DNA from: Streptomyces sp. NBC_01445
GTDB taxonomy: Bacteria > Actinomycetota > Actinomycetes > Streptomycetales > Streptomycetaceae
Length of the DNA: 64,000 bases
NCBI RefSeq assembly: GCF_035918235.1
Contig: NZ_CP109485.1
Coordinates: forward strand, 5,567,501 to 5,631,500
Direction: 5' to 3'
Shown here: positions 38,906 to 48,877 of the stretch, piece after piece
How positions within the stretch are numbered: position 1 is the first letter of the stretch
Layout of the letters: each line of letters starts with the position of its first letter
Notes under the pieces: model-generated
The model's input: only the letters and a program-made list of their open reading frames with translations
Databases searched by the model: none
What the model was told of the DNA's origin: nothing
Translations under genes and position numbers: made by a program

Positions 38906-39077
38906 GCACAAGAGGGTACGGCGACGGGCCCGTGCCGGGCTTGCGGCGGGTGATGGCAACCAGCCCGTAACCGGCAAACACCTGTTGTGCTACGCGCGTT
39001 GACCCTAGGCTGCCGACTTGGTCACGGCACACCGCCACCACCGCCGCCTCACAGCACCCACACAGGGGGACGTACCC

Positions 39078-40889
39078 ATGACTCCGCTGACACCACACAG
39101 GCCCGGGCGCCGCGCCGCATCGCGGCTACTCGCCGCCGCGGCCGGGTTCGCCACCGTCGGCGCGCTCGTCGCGGCGCTGCCCGCGAACGCCACGCAGGAC
39201 CGGCACCACGGGGACGAGCACCGCCGCACGGTCGACGTGCAGCTGCTCTCCTTCAACGACTTCCACGGCAACCTGGAGCCGCCGGCCGGCTCCTCGGGCC
39301 AGGTCACGGAGAACCTGCCGGACGGCACGACGAGGAAGGTCGACGCGGGCGGCGTCGAGTACCTCGCGACGTCCCTGCGGACGGCCAGGAAGAGCCACCC
39401 GTACAGCGTCACCGCCGCGGCCGGCGACCTGATCGGGGCCAGCCCGCTGCTGTCGGGGCTCTTCCACGACGAGCCCACCGTCGAGGCGATGAACAAGCTC
39501 GACCTGGACGTCACGAGCGTGGGCAACCACGAGTTCGACGAGGGCGCCACGGAGCTGGCGCGCATGCAGAACGGCGGCTGCCACCCCAAGGACGGCTGTT
39601 TCGAGGACGGCAAGAAGTTCAAGGGTGCCGACTACCCCTACCTCGCCGCCAATGTGACGAACGAGAAGACCGGCAAGCCGATCCTCGCCCCCTACTGGGT
39701 GTGGAAGCACAACGGCGTGAAGATCGGATTCATCGGCGTGACCCTTGAGGGCACCCCCGACATCGTCTCCGCGGACGGCGTCAAGGGCCTGAAGTTCCAC
39801 GACGAGATCGAGACCGTCAACAAGTACGCCAAGATCCTCGACAAGCAGGGCGTGAAGTCGATCGTCACGCTCATCCACGAGGGCGGCGTGCCGGCCTCCG
39901 GCTCGTACAACTACGACTGCGACTCCCCGAGCGGTGGCGCGGGCATCTCCGGCCCGATCGTCGACATCGCCAAGGGCATCTCGCCGAAGGTCGACGCGCT
40001 GGTCACCGGCCACACGCACAACGCGTACGTCTGTACGATCCCTGACCCGTCCGGCAAGCCCCGCCTGGTCACTTCGGCGTCCTCGTACGGGAAGCTCTAC
40101 ACGGACACGACGCTGACGTACGACCGCCGCACCAAGGACATCGTGCGTACGTCGGTGAAGTCGGCCAACCACGTGGTGAGCCGCACGCAGCCGAAGGCCG
40201 CGGACATGACCGCGCTCATCGGCCGCTGGAACAAGATGGCCGCGCCCGTCGCGGGCCAGCCCGTCGGATACATCTCGGCGGACATCCCGGGCCGCGGCGC
40301 CGCCTCGCCGGAGGCGCCGCTCGGCGATCTGATCGCGGACGCGCAGCTCGCGCACGCCAAGACCCTCGACCCGAAGACCTCGCTGGCCCTGATGAACCCC
40401 GGCGGCGTGCGCTCCGACCTCGTGTACAAGGCGAGCGGCAGCGAGGGAGACGGTGTCGTCACCTACGGCGAGGGCTTCACCGTGCAGCCCTTCAGCAACA
40501 CCGTGAACCTGGCCGACCTGACCGGCGCGCAGGTCATCGCCGCGCTCCAGCAGCAGGTCAGCGGTTCCAACGAGTCCTCGCCGAAGATCCTCCAGCCGTC
40601 GGCGGGCCTGACGTACACGCTCGACATGACGAAGACGGGCGCGGCCCGGGTCGTCGTCGACTCCATCAAGCTGAACGGCGCCGCGATCGATCCGGCGGCG
40701 ACCTACCGCGTCGCGATGAACTCGTTCCTCGCGGGCGGCGGCGACGGCTTCGCGGCGCTCGGCCAGGGCAAGAACCCGCTGGTCGGCAGCGACGACCTGA
40801 AGGCGTTCAACGACTATCTGACGGCCAACTCGTCGGCCACGTCGCCGATCGCGCCCCCGAAGGCGGACCGGATCACGATCGTGAAGTGA
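39078..40889 (+). CDS. Secreted bifunctional metallophosphatase / 5'-nucleotidase
   Basis: A 603-residue secreted enzyme of the UshA/YfkN class. The signal peptide ends around AALPANATQD. The metallophosphatase domain has the metal motifs SFNDFHGNLEP, AAGDLIGASPLLSG, SVGNHEFDEG and VTGHTHNAY. The C-terminal 5'-nucleotidase domain has NPGGVRSDL, the substrate-stacking region and NSFLAGGGDGFAAL near the end. It releases phosphate from extracellular nucleotides. ATG 39078 follows AGGGGGA. Membership of the phosphate-starvation response is likely from context; I could not see a convincing PHO box upstream. Confidence 0.94.
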   Translation: MTPLTPHRPGRRAASRLLAAAAGFATVGALVAALPANATQDRHHGDEHRRTVDVQLLSFNDFHGNLEPPAGSSGQVTENLPDGTTRKVDAGGVEYLATSLRTARKSHPYSVTAAAGDLIGASPLLSGLFHDEPTVEAMNKLDLDVTSVGNHEFDEGATELARMQNGGCHPKDGCFEDGKKFKGADYPYLAANVTNEKTGKPILAPYWVWKHNGVKIGFIGVTLEGTPDIVSADGVKGLKFHDEIETVNKYAKILDKQGVKSIVTLIHEGGVPASGSYNYDCDSPSGGAGISGPIVDIAKGISPKVDALVTGHTHNAYVCTIPDPSGKPRLVTSASSYGKLYTDTTLTYDRRTKDIVRTSVKSANHVVSRTQPKAADMTALIGRWNKMAAPVAGQPVGYISADIPGRGAASPEAPLGDLIADAQLAHAKTLDPKTSLALMNPGGVRSDLVYKASGSEGDGVVTYGEGFTVQPFSNTVNLADLTGAQVIAALQQQVSGSNESSPKILQPSAGLTYTLDMTKTGAARVVVDSIKLNGAAIDPAATYRVAMNSFLAGGGDGFAALGQGKNPLVGSDDLKAFNDYLTANSSATSPIAPPKADRITIVK

Positions 40890-41016
40890 TGGCTGTTACG
40901 TGAGGGTTGTGACGATCCTGAAGTGACGTATCGCACGGTCCGGTGGGCGGCCGAAACCGGTGCTTACTGGGAGTAAAGCTTAGCGGTGGGGTCGGTTCGT
41001 ATGGTGAAATCTCACG

Positions 41017-42300
41017 ATGCGTTCCCCCCACCGCATAGCCATGTCCACCGACCCGTCAGATGCGTGGACGGAGGAATCCGTTCCATCCGGCACCGTTTCA
41101 TCACGCACCGCTCCGTCCGGCACCGCCCCGCCGAATCCCTACGACGAGCTGGGCACCCTCGCGGACAACCCGCTCGACGAGTTCCTGCACGAGGACGACC
41201 CCGAGGCAGGCCTCGACGACCAGCCCTGGTCCAGGCCCAACCACCGCCGCGGCAGCCGCCGCCGCAACCGGTTCGCCGGACTCCCGCTCGCCACGAAGGC
41301 CGTCGTCGGGATCCTCGTCCTCGCCGCCTTCCTCACCCTCGCAGACCGCTGGGCCCTCCTCTACGCGGAGCACCGCGCAGCCGACCGGCTCAAGGACCAG
41401 CTGCACCTGAGCGCCGCGCCCGAGGTCGACATCGAGGGCTTCCCGTTCCTCACGCAGCTCGCCGACCGGCGCCTGGACGAGGTGAAGGTGACCGTCCCCG
41501 ACGTCGCCGCGAGCCGCGTCTCCCTCGCCAAGGTCTCCGCGACCATCCGCGACGTGACGATCGACGGCGACGGACTCACCGATGTGCGCGGCGCCCGCAT
41601 CGGCGGCATGACCGGCGAGGTCCTGCTCTCCTTCGACGACCTGAACCGCGAACTCGGCGCCTCCCAGGTCACGTTCAGCGGACAGGGCCGCGACCGGGTC
41701 CTCGCGCGCGGCACGCTGCCCGTCGCCGGACACGACCTGAAGGTGCGCGCCGACGCCACGATCCGGCGCATCGGTGACACCGGCATCGCCACCGACATCG
41801 GCGGCATGCGGCTCGACATCGGCGACCTCGCCACGTACCGGCCCGGCACCCGCCCGTCCGAGGGCCTGCACCTGAGCCGCCGCTCGGTGACGCGCCTCGC
41901 GACCGAGACCGCCAAGGCGAAGGCCCTGCTGTCCGTGCCGTCGCTCGTGCACCGGCTCGGCGTGCCCGACTCGGCCGTACGCGCGGCGCTGCGCAGCGAC
42001 CGGCGCCTGAGCGAGCTCACCGGCTCACCGCGCTTCGTGCACCAGCTCATGTCCCTGAACCTGGTCGACCTCGCGCTCGCGCACCCGGCGCTCCTGAAGA
42101 GGTTCGGCCTCGACCCGGCGCTGCTCCAGGGCCTCACCCGGCTCACCCGCCCCGAACTCGCCGACCGCCTCTCCCTGGCGTTCCGCCTGCCGAAACTGCC
42201 GGGCGACGGGATGGGCGACGTCCGGCTGAGCGACGTGAAGGTCGAGAAGGACGGGATCCGGGTCGGGCTCACCGGGGAGGGGCTGGGCTTCGAGCGCTAG
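41017..42300 (+). CDS. DUF2993 (LmeA-like) membrane-anchored protein, long form
   Basis: A 427-residue protein: an acidic cytoplasmic N-terminus of about 85 residues, one membrane helix (AVVGILVLAAFLTLADRWALL) and an extracytoplasmic DUF2993 domain with the family motif VDIEGFPFLTQ. Mycobacterial LmeA of this family supports lipomannan elongation; the Streptomyces role is unknown. The N-terminal part is Pro/Ser-rich and likely disordered. A second member lies at 52532. ATG 41017 has GGTGAAA upstream; the alternative ATG at 41041 has only pyrimidines before it. Confidence 0.88.
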   Translation: MRSPHRIAMSTDPSDAWTEESVPSGTVSSRTAPSGTAPPNPYDELGTLADNPLDEFLHEDDPEAGLDDQPWSRPNHRRGSRRRNRFAGLPLATKAVVGILVLAAFLTLADRWALLYAEHRAADRLKDQLHLSAAPEVDIEGFPFLTQLADRRLDEVKVTVPDVAASRVSLAKVSATIRDVTIDGDGLTDVRGARIGGMTGEVLLSFDDLNRELGASQVTFSGQGRDRVLARGTLPVAGHDLKVRADATIRRIGDTGIATDIGGMRLDIGDLATYRPGTRPSEGLHLSRRSVTRLATETAKAKALLSVPSLVHRLGVPDSAVRAALRSDRRLSELTGSPRFVHQLMSLNLVDLALAHPALLKRFGLDPALLQGLTRLTRPELADRLSLAFRLPKLPGDGMGDVRLSDVKVEKDGIRVGLTGEGLGFER

Positions 42301-42307
42301 GGGCCCC

Positions 42308-43744
42308 CTAGGGCGTGTCCAGCGCGCCTTCGGGGACCTCCGGCGGAGGCGTCGGGGCCCCCGGCAGCTGCACCGTAGCGACCGTGCCGCCGCCCTCCGC
42401 GGCCCCGAGCGCGACGGTGCCGCCGCAGCTCTCCACCGTGCGCGCCACGATCGACAGGCCCAGACCCGAACCCGGCAGCGCCCGCGCGCTCTGCGAGCGC
42501 CAGAACCGGTCGAAGACGTACGGGAGTTCATCGGCCGGGATGCCGGGACCGTGATCGCGCACGGTCAGCCGGCCGCGCATGAGGTGGACCTCGATCGTGC
42601 CCTCGGGCGGGCTGAACTTGACCGCGTTGTCGAGGAGGTTCACGATTGCGCGCTCCAGGGACGCGGGCTCGGCCCGTACGTACCAGGGCGCCAGCTCGGA
42701 GGTGATCGTCAGCTCGGGCCCGCGCAGCGCGGCGCGCTCCAGCGCGGTGCGGACCGTGTCGTGCAGGGCGACGACCTTGAGGGGCGCGTCGCCGGCCGTC
42801 AGGCCCGTACGGGACAGCTCCTGCAAGTCCCCGATGAGCGCGGCCAGTTCGCTCATCTGCGCCTTGAGCGAGGCCATCAGCGCCTTGCGGTCGTCCGGCG
42901 GGATCGCGCGGCCCGTCTCGTCGCTGCGGGTGAGCAGCTCGATGTTGGTGCGCATCGAGGTGAGGGGCGTGCGCAGCTCGTGCCCGGCGTCGGCGATGAG
43001 CTGCTGCTGGAGGTCCCGCGACGAGGCGAGCGAGGCGGTCATGGAGTTGAAGGACGCGGACAGCCGCGCGATCTCGTCGTCTCCCTCCACGGGGATGCGC
43101 ACGGTGAGGTCTTCGGTACGGGCCACGTGCTCGACGGTGTCGGTGAGTTCGTCGACGGGGCGGAGCCCGGACCGGGCGACCCAGAGTCCGGCGGCACCGG
43201 CACCGACGACACCGATGCCGGCGACCAGAGCAAGGACCAGCCCGAGTTTGCCGAGTGTGTCGTCGACTTCGCTGAGCGGCCGGGCCACGGACACCGCGGC
43301 CCGGTACTCGGGCAGAGGGTACGTGTAGACCCGGTACTTGGAGCCGTTGCCGGCCGTCGCGTCGTGGGTGGTGTCCGGTGCCTTGCTGTTGGCGACGTCG
43401 ACGTCCGCCGGGGTCACCTCGACGGACTGCTTGCCGTAGATGACGCAGCTGTTGCCGTCCCGGTCGACGATCTGGATGACCTGCTTGAAGAGCCCGGGGT
43501 CGTCCGGGTTCAGAACGACGCGGCGGCAGTTCCCGTCGGGGTCGATAAGGCGGGCGACGACGTCAGGACTCAGACGGGCCGTGCCCTTCAGAGCGTCGTC
43601 CAGCGAATTGACCAGCGCGCTCTGCACGACGAACCAGCACACCGTCGCTGCCACAGCCACCGCCACTGCCACTGCCGTGGTCACCAGCAGCGCCAGCCGC
43701 GACCGCAGGGGAAGCCTTCGCAGCCGCTGTGCCACCCGGGTCAC
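42308..43744 (-). CDS. Sensor histidine kinase of the HtrA-linked two-component system
   Basis: A 478-residue kinase. Two membrane helices (residues 17-38 and about 175-195) flank an extracellular sensor of about 135 residues that contains two Cys. HAMP, HisKA (phospho-His in [17 protein letters not shown]) and HATPase_c ([34 protein letters not shown]) domains follow. It overlaps the regulator gene by 4 nt. From memory, the S. lividans counterpart is the secretion-stress sensor CssS that controls HtrA-like proteases; the protease gene two positions upstream fits this. The symbol is left blank because I could not verify it. Confidence 0.93.
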   Translation of the reverse strand: MTRVAQRLRRLPLRSRLALLVTTAVAVAVAVAATVCWFVVQSALVNSLDDALKGTARLSPDVVARLIDPDGNCRRVVLNPDDPGLFKQVIQIVDRDGNSCVIYGKQSVEVTPADVDVANSKAPDTTHDATAGNGSKYRVYTYPLPEYRAAVSVARPLSEVDDTLGKLGLVLALVAGIGVVGAGAAGLWVARSGLRPVDELTDTVEHVARTEDLTVRIPVEGDDEIARLSASFNSMTASLASSRDLQQQLIADAGHELRTPLTSMRTNIELLTRSDETGRAIPPDDRKALMASLKAQMSELAALIGDLQELSRTGLTAGDAPLKVVALHDTVRTALERAALRGPELTITSELAPWYVRAEPASLERAIVNLLDNAVKFSPPEGTIEVHLMRGRLTVRDHGPGIPADELPYVFDRFWRSQSARALPGSGLGLSIVARTVESCGGTVALGAAEGGGTVATVQLPGAPTPPPEVPEGALDTP

Positions 43745-44472
43745 TCCCCACCGCCCCGCAGCACATACCCCACACCCCGCACGGTATGAACGAGCCGCGG
43801 CTCCCCGCCCGCCTCCGTCTTCCGGCGCAGGTACATCACGTACACGTCCAGGGAGTTGGAGCTCGGCTCGAAGTCGAAGCCCCAGACCGCCTTGAGGATC
43901 TGTTCGCGGGTGAGGACCTGGCGCGGGTGGGCGAGGAACATCTCCAGGAGCGTGAACTCCGTGCGGGTCAGCTCGACGGTGCGCGCGCCGCGCGTGACCT
44001 CGCGGGTCGCGAGATCCATGCGCAGGTCGGCGAAGGACAGGACGTCACCCGCGTCGTCCGCCGGGCCCGCCGCCGAGGCGTAGGCGCTGCGTCGCAGCAG
44101 CGCCCGTACGCGCGCGAACAGCTCGTCCAGTTCGAACGGCTTGACCAGGTAGTCGTCGGCGCCCGCGTCGAGCCCGGTCACGCGGTCGCCGACGGTGTCG
44201 CGGGCCGTGAGCATCAGGATCGGCGTCCTGGACCCGCCGGCCCGCAGCCGCCGGGCGGCCGTGAGGCCGTCCATGCGCGGCATCTGGATGTCGAGGACGA
44301 CCAGGTCGGGCTGGTACGCGGCCGCCTTGCCGAGAGCGTCCGCGCCGTCGACGGCGACCTCCGTGCCGTAGCCCTCGAAGGCGAGGCTGCGCTGGAGCGC
44401 CTCGCGGACGGCGGGTTCGTCGTCGACGATGAGAATGCGCTGGGGTTCGCGGTCGCCTTCGGCGGGGCTCAT
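43741..44472 (-). CDS. OmpR/PhoB-family response regulator of the HtrA-linked system
   Basis: A 243-residue regulator. The receiver domain has acidic pocket VDDE, phospho-acceptor Asp61 in [13 protein letters not shown], Thr in MLTARD and Lys in YLVKPF. A winged-helix DNA-binding domain follows ([48 protein letters not shown]). It partners the downstream kinase (4-nt overlap). It lies 99 nt downstream of the HtrA-like gene on the same strand, so protease and sensor system may be co-transcribed and form a feedback loop for misfolded secreted proteins. The CssR identity is from memory. Confidence 0.94.
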   Translation of the reverse strand: MSPAEGDREPQRILIVDDEPAVREALQRSLAFEGYGTEVAVDGADALGKAAAYQPDLVVLDIQMPRMDGLTAARRLRAGGSRTPILMLTARDTVGDRVTGLDAGADDYLVKPFELDELFARVRALLRRSAYASAAGPADDAGDVLSFADLRMDLATREVTRGARTVELTRTEFTLLEMFLAHPRQVLTREQILKAVWGFDFEPSSNSLDVYVMYLRRKTEAGGEPRLVHTVRGVGYVLRGGGE

Positions 44473-44571
44473 GGGCGGGCTTCCTCGGTGGTGGGGACGG
44501 TGGTGGGGGCCGGTATCAGCCTCGCACGGTGGCGCTGCGGGTGGGCGCGGCGCGGCGGCGCGCGGCCGGGG

Positions 44572-45663
44572 TCAGCTGCCGGAGGTGCCCCCGCTGCGCA
44601 GCGAGTCGAGGTCGGCCTTGACGGTGTTGACGGGGATGGCGAAGCCGAGACCGACGCTGCCCGCGCCGGACGATCCGGACCCGCTGTCCGAACTGGCCGA
44701 GTACATCGCGGAGTTGATGCCGATGATGTTGCCGTTCATGTCGATGAGCGCGCCGCCGGAGTTGCCGGGGTTGAGGGAGGCGTCGGTCTGGAGGGCCTTG
44801 TACGTCGTCTTGGACGAGCCGGTGTCGCCGTTGAACTGCTGCCCGCCGAACTCGAACGGCCACTGGCCGTCGCTGCCGCCGCCCTGTTGCTGCTGCTGTT
44901 CCTCGTCCGTGGAGACGGTGACGTCCCGGTCGAGCGCGGAGACGATGCCGCTGGTGACGGTGCCGGTCAGGCCCTCGGGGGAGCCGATGGCGACGACCTC
45001 GTCACCGACCTTCACGTTGTCGGAGTCACCGAGGGACGCGGTCTTGAGGCCGGACGCGTTCTTCAGCTTGATGAGGGCGAGGTCCTTCTTGGCGTCGGTG
45101 CCGACGACGTCGGCGGTGTAGGTCTTGCCGTCGTTCGTGCGCACCTTGACCGTCGAGGCGCCCGAGACGACGTGGTTGTTGGTGACGATCTCGCCGTCGC
45201 TCGTGATGACGACGCCGGAGCCGGTCGAGCTGCCCGCGTTCGAAGTCGCGCTGATCTCCACGATGGCGGGGCTGACGGCCTCGGCGACACCGGCGACGGT
45301 GCCCTTCTTGCTGGTCGGCACGACGCTCGCGCCGGCGCTGGTGGACGTGGAGTCCTTGCCGGTCAGCTCCTGGAAGGCGTACGCGGTGCCGCCGCCCACG
45401 GCCGCGGCGGCGATGGCGACCGCGGCGAGAAGCCCGAGCGGGCCCTTCACCCGCCGCCGCCGTGCGGGCGGCGCGGGGGAGCCCTCCGGTACCGGAGCGG
45501 GCCACATCGCCGAACCCGGGGCGGCGTTCACCGGCTGCGGCGGGTCGTACGCGGGCGGGGGCGGGAACGCGCCGCCCGCCTCGGGGGTCCCCGGATACGA
45601 GGACTGCGAGTGCTGCTGCTGGCCCTGGGGGTACTCGCCGCTTCGGCGGAAGCTCTCGGTCAT
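44572..45663 (-). CDS. HtrA/DegP-like membrane-anchored serine protease without PDZ domain
   Basis: A 363-residue protein. A Gln/Pro/Ser-rich cytoplasmic tail (residues 1-68), one membrane helix (GPLGLLAAVAIAAAAVGGGTA) and a trypsin-like domain with triad His164 (TNNHVV), Asp194 (KKDLALI) and Ser302 (NPGNSGGAL). The chain ends about 60 residues after Ser302, so the usual C-terminal PDZ domain is absent. A Gln/Gly insert (DEEQQQQQGGGSDGQ, residues 253-267) sits in a surface loop. It should degrade misfolded secreted proteins at the outer membrane face. Upstream of, and probably controlled by, the adjacent two-component pair. Confidence 0.93.
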   Translation of the reverse strand: MTESFRRSGEYPQGQQQHSQSSYPGTPEAGGAFPPPPAYDPPQPVNAAPGSAMWPAPVPEGSPAPPARRRRVKGPLGLLAAVAIAAAAVGGGTAYAFQELTGKDSTSTSAGASVVPTSKKGTVAGVAEAVSPAIVEISATSNAGSSTGSGVVITSDGEIVTNNHVVSGASTVKVRTNDGKTYTADVVGTDAKKDLALIKLKNASGLKTASLGDSDNVKVGDEVVAIGSPEGLTGTVTSGIVSALDRDVTVSTDEEQQQQQGGGSDGQWPFEFGGQQFNGDTGSSKTTYKALQTDASLNPGNSGGALIDMNGNIIGINSAMYSASSDSGSGSSGAGSVGLGFAIPVNTVKADLDSLRSGGTSGS

Positions 45664-46001
45664 GGCAGTAAGCCTGTGCCGCGTTCATGAGAGCCACCTG
45701 AGCGTGCCCTGAGAGTCCCGCGAGAACCCTGTTTGCCCGAAATAAAGGCACCCTCGGGAAACGGCGGGTTGACGGCGGGTGAGATACGGGAGGGCGCCGG
45801 AACAACTCTCACCTGCCTGCTGTGGAGGTCGTGTGTTCAGGGGCCCGTGAGATCTACGATCCGTGCGCCGGAGGGGGGTCTGCGGCGGTGCTCGGGGCTG
45901 AGCCCGATTCTTCGTGTGCTCTGTGTCCGGTACCGGCCGTGGTGTGCGTCGCAACGCCCCTTCTCGGGCCCTGAAGCCACTCTTCACACCAGGAGCCCTG
46001 A
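45664..46001. other. Divergent region between HtrA-like and trypsin-like protease genes
   Basis: About 338 nt without a supported gene. It holds both protease promoters. A short direct repeat ACGGCGGGTTG/ACGGCGGGTGA lies at about 45762-45783. The right end carries the strong ribosome site AGGAG (45991-45995) for the GTG at 46002. No clear regulator site can be assigned. Confidence 0.45.
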
Positions 46002-47756
46002 GTGATACCTGCCCTGCGCGACCGCTGGAGACGCCCCGCCACGGCGTTGTCCACGGCCGCTCTCGCGCTGGCGCTGAGCTGCGCCGGCGCCCTCGTGGCG
46101 CACCCTGCCACCGCGGCCGACGATCCGCCCGTACTGCCCGACGCGAGCGTCGCCCGTACCGCGAATCCGGCCCCTTCCGCCTCCGACGCCGAACTGCGCA
46201 AGCGGGTCGTCGAGGCCGCGAAGACCCAGGCGACCCCGGAGACGAATCCCAAGAGGACGCCGTTCATCATCGGCGGCACCGAGACGGCGATCTCCTCGGC
46301 GCCGTGGATGGTCCAGCTCTCGTACTACGACGCCGCGTCCGGCGACGGCTACTTCTGCGGCGGCACCCTCGTCGCCCCGAACAAGGTCCTCACCGCGGCG
46401 CACTGCGTCGCCGGTCTGGACTGGGTGAACAACGGCGCGGTCGTGGCCGGCACCGCCGGCCTGCTCGACAGCGCCCAGGGCACCGTCGCGGGCGTCTGGC
46501 GCCAGTGGAACCACCCGCGCTACAACGCCGACACCATCCAGAACGACATCGCGGTGCTCACCTTGGACCGTCCGCTGGAGGACCAGTGGGCGAAGGTGGT
46601 CCAGAGCAACGACACCGCCTCCTACAAGGCGGGCACCTCCGCCACCGTCTACGGCTGGGGCCTGACCTCCGGCGCCGAGGACGCCGATCTGTCGGCGACC
46701 CTGCGCAAGGCGACCCTGCCGATGGTCTCCGACTCCACCTGCAACACCGCGATGCAGTCGGTCCTCGGCGAGGACGACTTCATCGAGGGCTCGATGTTCT
46801 GCGCGGGCACCCCGGCGACGGGCGCCGACGAGGGCACCAAGAGCCCCTGCAGTGGTGACTCCGGCGGCCCGGTGGTCGTCGGCGGCCGCGTCGTCGGCAT
46901 CGTCTCGTGGGGCGTCTCCGGCTGCACCGCGAAGGGCGCCTACCCCGTCTTCACCAAGGTCTCCTCGTACGTCTGGGCGGCCCAGCCGCGCATCGACGAC
47001 ACGGACCTGAGCTTCGACGGCCGGGCCGACCTGCTGGCGCGCACCCCCTCCGGGGGCCTGTTCGAGCAGGACAGCAAGGGCACCTCGCTCACCACGCGCG
47101 CCTACCAGAGCGCCGGCTGGCAGACCGCGAGCTGGGCCCTCCAGGCCGACCTGGACCGGGACTTCTTCCAGGACCTGATCATCCGCGACAGCACCGACGG
47201 CAAGCTGTACCGCAGCTACTACAACCACGCGTCGGACGCCTTCGAGTGGATGCAGATCACCTCGGTGTGGGGCGGCTACAAGTCGTACGCCATCCCCGGC
47301 GACATGACCGGTGACTCCCGCCCCGACCTGGTCGCGGTGGACGCCGACGGCTCGACGTACCTCTACCCGGGCAAGGGCAACGGCGAGTTCTACGGCAAGG
47401 TCAAGGTCGTCGACAAGGCCTGGAAGGGCGTCAAGATCTTCGGCCGCGGAGACCTGACCGGCGACGGCAAGGCGGACCTCCTGGTCCGCAACAGCTCCGG
47501 CGTCCTGTACCTCTACCGGGGCACGCAGGTCGAGAAGACCCCGTTCGCCGCGCGCATCCAGGCGCGTACGGGCTGGAACTTCACCTCGTACGTGACGAAC
47601 GGCGACGTGACCGGCGACGGTATCGCCGACGTCATGGCCCGCGACTCGGGCGGCACGCTCTGGCTCTACCCGGGCACCAACAAGGCGTCCGCGGACGTCT
47701 TCGGCGCGCGCAAGAGTCTCGGCACCGGGTTCAACCAGTACAACCTGATGTTCTGA
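46002..47756 (+). CDS. Secreted trypsin-like serine protease with C-terminal FG-GAP/VCBS repeats
   Basis: A 584-residue exported protease. Signal peptide to about residue 39 (LVAHPATAAD), then a propeptide of about 48 residues and the mature chymotrypsin-fold N-terminus IIGGTET. The triad is His134 (LTAAHC), Asp182 (QNDIAVL) and Ser287 (SGDSGGP). Residues about 335-584 are four or more FG-GAP/VCBS-like repeats with calcium-type loops (DMTGDSRPDLVAVD, DLTGDGKADLLVR, DVTGDGIADVMARD), likely a beta-propeller adhesion module. GTG 46002 follows AGGAG by 6 nt. The IIGG junction indicates activation by cleavage after Phe88. Confidence 0.94.
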   Translation: MIPALRDRWRRPATALSTAALALALSCAGALVAHPATAADDPPVLPDASVARTANPAPSASDAELRKRVVEAAKTQATPETNPKRTPFIIGGTETAISSAPWMVQLSYYDAASGDGYFCGGTLVAPNKVLTAAHCVAGLDWVNNGAVVAGTAGLLDSAQGTVAGVWRQWNHPRYNADTIQNDIAVLTLDRPLEDQWAKVVQSNDTASYKAGTSATVYGWGLTSGAEDADLSATLRKATLPMVSDSTCNTAMQSVLGEDDFIEGSMFCAGTPATGADEGTKSPCSGDSGGPVVVGGRVVGIVSWGVSGCTAKGAYPVFTKVSSYVWAAQPRIDDTDLSFDGRADLLARTPSGGLFEQDSKGTSLTTRAYQSAGWQTASWALQADLDRDFFQDLIIRDSTDGKLYRSYYNHASDAFEWMQITSVWGGYKSYAIPGDMTGDSRPDLVAVDADGSTYLYPGKGNGEFYGKVKVVDKAWKGVKIFGRGDLTGDGKADLLVRNSSGVLYLYRGTQVEKTPFAARIQARTGWNFTSYVTNGDVTGDGIADVMARDSGGTLWLYPGTNKASADVFGARKSLGTGFNQYNLMF

Positions 47757-47781
47757 GCACGTGTTCCGAGTGACACGCAGC

Positions 47782-47823
47782 ACGCGCGCGTCGGTCCCGC
47801 GGTTCGGGGGCCGGCGCGCGTTT
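47782..47823. terminator. Bidirectional terminator between protease and LacI genes
   Basis: A GC-rich imperfect hairpin (ACGCGCGCGTCGGTCCC paired with GGGGGCCGGCGCGCGT) is followed by TTT. It lies 25 nt after the protease stop and 9 nt beyond the convergent LacI-type gene stop. Confidence 0.8.
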
Positions 47824-47831
47824 CTGTGCGG

Positions 47832-48854
47832 TCAGGGGCAGCCGCAGGACTGGCGGACGACCAGCCGCGAGGGGAACACCTTCAGGCGCTCACGCCGGGA
47901 CCCGGCGACGCGCAGCGAGTCGTCGAGGACGAGGTCGACGGCGGACCGCGCCATCGCCGAGCGGTCCGATGCGACCGTCGTCAGCGGCGGATCCGTCAGA
48001 CCCGCCTCCTTCACGTCGTCGAAGCCGGCGACGGCCAGCTCGCCCGGCACATCTATCCGCAGCTCGCGCGCGGCCCGCAGGATGCCGAAGGCCTGGTCGT
48101 CCGTGGAGCAGAAGATCGCCGGCGGCCGCTGGGGCCCGGCGAGCAGCTCGAGCCCGATCTTGTACGCGTCGTAGCGGTTGTACGGCGCCTCGAACAGCCG
48201 GCCCTCGGTGGGGAGTCCCGCCTCGTGCATGGCCCGGCGCCAGCCCTCGACGTGGTCGGAGACCGGGTCGCCGACGGACGGCGTCTCGGCGGTGCCGCCG
48301 AGACAGGCGACGTACGGGTGGCCGTGCTCGAGGAGATGGCGGGTGGCGAGCTGGGCGCCGCCGATGTCGTCGATCACGACCGCGACGTCGTCGATCGCCT
48401 CGGGCCGCTCGTGGAGCAGGACCACGCGCGCGTCCCAGGCCTCGATCTCGGCCGCGGCCGAGTCGTTCAGGCCGTGGCTGACGAGGATGAGGCCGGACAC
48501 CCGCATGCCGAGGAAGGCCCGCAGATAGTGGACCTCGCGCTCCTCGACGTAGTCGGAGTTGCCGACGAGGACCATCTTTCCGCGCTCGGACGCCGCCTGT
48601 TCGACGGCGTGCGCCATCTCCGCGAAGAACGGCTGGCGCGCGTCCGGCACGATCATGCCTATGAGGTCGGTCCGCCGCGACGCCATGGCCTGGGCGACCC
48701 GGTCGGGCCGGTACCCCAGCTCCTTGATCGCGGCGAGTACACGCTCGCGCGTGGCCGGGGCAACCGGCCTAGGTCCGTTGTTGATGACGTAGCTCACGAC
48801 CGCGGTCGAAGTACCCGCCAGTCGCGCCACATCATCCCGAGTCACCTTGGCCAC
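47832..48854 (-). CDS. LacI-family transcriptional regulator
   Basis: A 340-residue regulator. The N-terminal HTH is [36 protein letters not shown] with hinge helix [15 protein letters not shown]. The periplasmic-binding-like core (residues 60-330) ends with the dimer region [23 protein letters not shown]. The C-terminus SCGCP holds two Cys, as in several Streptomyces LacI proteins. No sugar genes adjoin it, so targets are elsewhere and the effector is unknown. Its start lies 23 nt from the glnR stop on the same strand, so read-through from glnR is possible. Confidence 0.92.
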   Translation of the reverse strand: MAKVTRDDVARLAGTSTAVVSYVINNGPRPVAPATRERVLAAIKELGYRPDRVAQAMASRRTDLIGMIVPDARQPFFAEMAHAVEQAASERGKMVLVGNSDYVEEREVHYLRAFLGMRVSGLILVSHGLNDSAAAEIEAWDARVVLLHERPEAIDDVAVVIDDIGGAQLATRHLLEHGHPYVACLGGTAETPSVGDPVSDHVEGWRRAMHEAGLPTEGRLFEAPYNRYDAYKIGLELLAGPQRPPAIFCSTDDQAFGILRAARELRIDVPGELAVAGFDDVKEAGLTDPPLTTVASDRSAMARSAVDLVLDDSLRVAGSRRERLKVFPSRLVVRQSCGCP

Positions 48855-48877
48855 GCGCGGAGTCTACGCGGATGGAC

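Noticed and set aside
38906..39077. PHO box upstream of the 5'-nucleotidase gene
   Set aside because: Only a weak GTAACCG-type match is present and no second unit at 11 nt; not enough to claim.
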